Shown piece after piece: positions 38,007-39,509 of a DNA stretch of 39,509 nt. The notes below the pieces were generated by a model, which saw nothing but the letters and a program-made list of their open reading frames with translations, was not told the DNA's origin and searched no databases. The position numbers and the translations under genes were made by a program. The stretch is from positions 1-39,509 of the forward strand of contig CAOJGX010000014.1 of the NCBI GenBank assembly GCA_948435735.1, given 5' to 3'. Numbering within the stretch: position 1 is the stretch's first letter; each line of letters opens with the position of its first letter. The stretch comes from an uncultured Clostridium sp. GTDB taxonomy: Bacteria; Bacillota; Clostridia; TANB77; CAG-508.

Positions 38007-39362
38007 ATGCCAACCTATATTTATAAGGCTGTGACTAAACAAGGTCAAGTAGTAAAGAATAGAATAACAGAAAGTAGTAAAATAAATTGTATCAAAAAGC
38101 TAAAAAGGAATGATTTGAATCCAATTAGTGTTGTTCAAACATTACGATTAGAAAAAAGAGAAAAAAAGAAACCTAGAAATTTTAGAAAGTCAAATTCAGA
38201 ATTACAGAAGATTGGGACACAAAGAGTTAGAGATAGCAAAAAAACATCTCACAGAGGAATTCGAGAAAAGATATTATCGGCTCTTTCCATTGAGAGAAAA
38301 ATTAGTTCTAGGGATATACGTATCTTTACGCAAAACTTTTATTTGCTAAAAAAAGCTAATTTTAATAATGTACATGCCTTATCGACAGTCATGGAAAACA
38401 CAGAAAATCCGAGTTTAAGGCTTGTTATTGAGGATATCTTATATGGTGTTGAAGCAGGAGAGTTTATGCATACAACAATGGAATATTACTCCAATGTTTT
38501 CCCTTATATTTATATTAACTTAATAAAAGTTGGAGAGCTTTCAGGTTCTTTAGATTTATCTTTAAAGCAAGCCATTAAGTATTTAGATGAAAGTGAAGCA
38601 TTACGAACCAAACTAAAAAGGATTTTAATTCCGAATATTGGAATGTTTATTGGTATTATCATTATGCTTTTTGTATGTGTTATTGTGGGAGTTCCAGCGA
38701 TACAAGGTATATTTGAGCAATTAGGTTCAACCGATGAATTACCTGCGATTACAATCTGGTTTGCAGGTGTAGTTGATTTTCTGATGAAAACGTGGTATGT
38801 ATGGTTTACATTAATTGCTGCTGTAATAATTGGAGTCGTTTTATACATACGCACACCAACAGGAAGATATCGTTTTGATAAATTCAAATATACGATGCCG
38901 ATTTTTGGCCAATTAATCTATTTAATTGACTTTTCAAGATTATTAAAAAATATGTTACTTAACTTACAAAATGGTATTCGAATTCAAGATGCATTAGATG
39001 TTAGTAAATCAGTAATCAGCAATAATATTATGCTGTCTATGATTGATCTTTCAATTAATAATATCTATGTGGGTAAATCGTGGATTGAACCATTTGAGCA
39101 AGCTAATTTCTCGAATCCAATGACGGTTGAGATGTTGAAAATTGGTATGAAAACGGACTTGCCAGAAATGATGGATAAATTAGTAGAGTATATGGATATC
39201 GATATTGATAATACATTAGAGAAAATTATGAAGGTATTGCCAGAAATTGCATATGCAGTTGTTGGTGTGGTCTTGATTTTCTTTGTAGTAGTTGTATTGG
39301 TGCCATGTATTCAAGTATATATGGGAGGATTCTTATTCTCAGCATATTCGGATTATATTTAA
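38007..39362 (+). CDS. pilC: T4P inner-membrane platform protein PilC/GspF
   Basis: A 451-aa protein. After MPTYIYKAVTKQGQVVKNRI and a long basic linker (about residues 55-90) come two T2SSF domains: one near FTQNFYLLKKANFNNVHALSTVMEN and one near FSRLLKNMLLNLQNGIRIQDALDV, each followed by transmembrane helices (NIGMFIGIIIMLFVCVIVGV, FTLIAAVIIGVVLYI, AYAVVGVVLIFFVVVVLVP). It anchors PilB and PilT. AGGAGG-type site before ATG 38007. Confidence 0.92.
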   Translation: MPTYIYKAVTKQGQVVKNRITESSKINCIKKLKRNDLNPISVVQTLRLEKREKKKPRNFRKSNSELQKIGTQRVRDSKKTSHRGIREKILSALSIERKISSRDIRIFTQNFYLLKKANFNNVHALSTVMENTENPSLRLVIEDILYGVEAGEFMHTTMEYYSNVFPYIYINLIKVGELSGSLDLSLKQAIKYLDESEALRTKLKRILIPNIGMFIGIIIMLFVCVIVGVPAIQGIFEQLGSTDELPAITIWFAGVVDFLMKTWYVWFTLIAAVIIGVVLYIRTPTGRYRFDKFKYTMPIFGQLIYLIDFSRLLKNMLLNLQNGIRIQDALDVSKSVISNNIMLSMIDLSINNIYVGKSWIEPFEQANFSNPMTVEMLKIGMKTDLPEMMDKLVEYMDIDIDNTLEKIMKVLPEIAYAVVGVVLIFFVVVVLVPCIQVYMGGFLFSAYSDYI

Positions 39363-39434
39363 GACGTAGGGATGATAATTGAATGATGGTATAAATTAAA
39401 ATGTGGGAATGGAAGAATGGAAAAATAGAAGAAT

Positions 39435-39458
39435 ACGGGCGACTGCTAGTCGCCCCTA
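39435..39458. repeat. GC-rich palindrome (TAGGGGCG family), copy E
   Basis: GGGCGACT-GCT-AGTCGCCC is a perfect 8-bp stem with a short loop, ending in CCCCTA. It lies between pilC and a possible next gene, 72 nt after the pilC stop. Confidence 0.7.
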
Positions 39459-39486
39459 GAGAGAAAAATAAAAGGAGAGGTAAGAG

Positions 39487-39509
39487 GTGAAAAAATATCT
39501 AAAACCGTT
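39487..39509 (+). CDS. start of a further gene, truncated by the window end
   Basis: AAAGGAGAGG is followed 6-9 nt later by GTG-AAA-AAA-TAT-CTA-AAA-CCG (MKKYLKP), open to the window end. The basic leader would suit another pilin-like protein in the operon, but only seven codons are visible. Confidence 0.35.

Noticed and set aside
1-39509. CRISPR array, tRNA, rRNA, prophage or complete insertion sequence
   Set aside because: None was seen on reading both strands. The repeats present are dispersed palindromes or short phased sites, not regular spacer arrays.

Overview
The window looks like a chromosomal segment of a low-GC, spore-forming Firmicute of the class Clostridia, probably a gut-type lineage known mainly from metagenomes. 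The grounds are the AT-rich sequence, strong AGGAGG ribosome binding sites with frequent TTG starts, Bacillus/Clostridium-type promoters, a spoVAC-spoVAD-spoVAE operon, an infC-rpmI-rplT operon with an attenuator leader, type 1B PyrK/PyrD, and a Gram-positive type IV pilus (T4P) cluster. No tRNA, rRNA, CRISPR array, phage or complete insertion sequence was seen.

Layout. (1) 0.2-7.3 kb: a regulatory and accessory region. It holds an HTH/membrane protein with a DUF4097 beta-solenoid partner, a WYL-domain regulator, two GyrI/effector-binding-like proteins, a radical SAM protein of the spore-photoproduct-lyase type, a VapD toxin-like gene with an unknown partner, a VanZ-like protein, and a sigma factor with its membrane anti-sigma candidate. 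Six copies of a 32-bp palindrome (TTTAAATATGACAT-N4-ATGTCATATTTAAA and variants) punctuate this region, the first five of them 17-33 nt after a stop codon. (2) 7.4-11.9 kb: an OmpR-type two-component system with a third membrane protein, then a CofE-like protein and a VanY-type carboxypeptidase. Helically phased 11-bp direct repeats lie at both promoters. (3) 11.9-22.3 kb: a 57-aa unlisted gene, asnB, NUDIX, rqcP, pyrKD, an EAL phosphodiesterase with a degenerate GGDEF domain, small unknown genes and rplM-rpsI. (4) 22.4-26.4 kb: infC (with an AUU start)-rpmI-rplT, comF, mtgA and a Ca/Na antiporter. (5) 26.4-29.4 kb, minus strand: dodecin-spoVAC-spoVAD-spoVAE-DUF421. (6) 29.7-39.5 kb: the T4P operon (pilMN fusion, pilO, a pilP-like gene, pilin, pilD, minor pilin, pilB, frameshifted pilT, pilC).

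How the genes may work together (inference): VanZ, sigma/anti-sigma, the two-component system and VanY read as a cell-envelope response region. The 11-bp TACA-core repeats at the two-component promoter recur before the CofE/VanY pair, and a similar phased array precedes the pilus operon, so one response regulator may link wall remodelling and pili. A second family of GC-rich palindromes beginning TAGGGGCG occurs at five places. Four of these abut or supply stop codons, including the stop of ribosomal protein L20.

The items most worth checking are the 32-bp palindrome family and its gene-end placement, the phased 11-bp repeats, the single-base frameshift inside the Walker B region of pilT, the stop-codon-donating GC-rich repeats, and the VapD partner.
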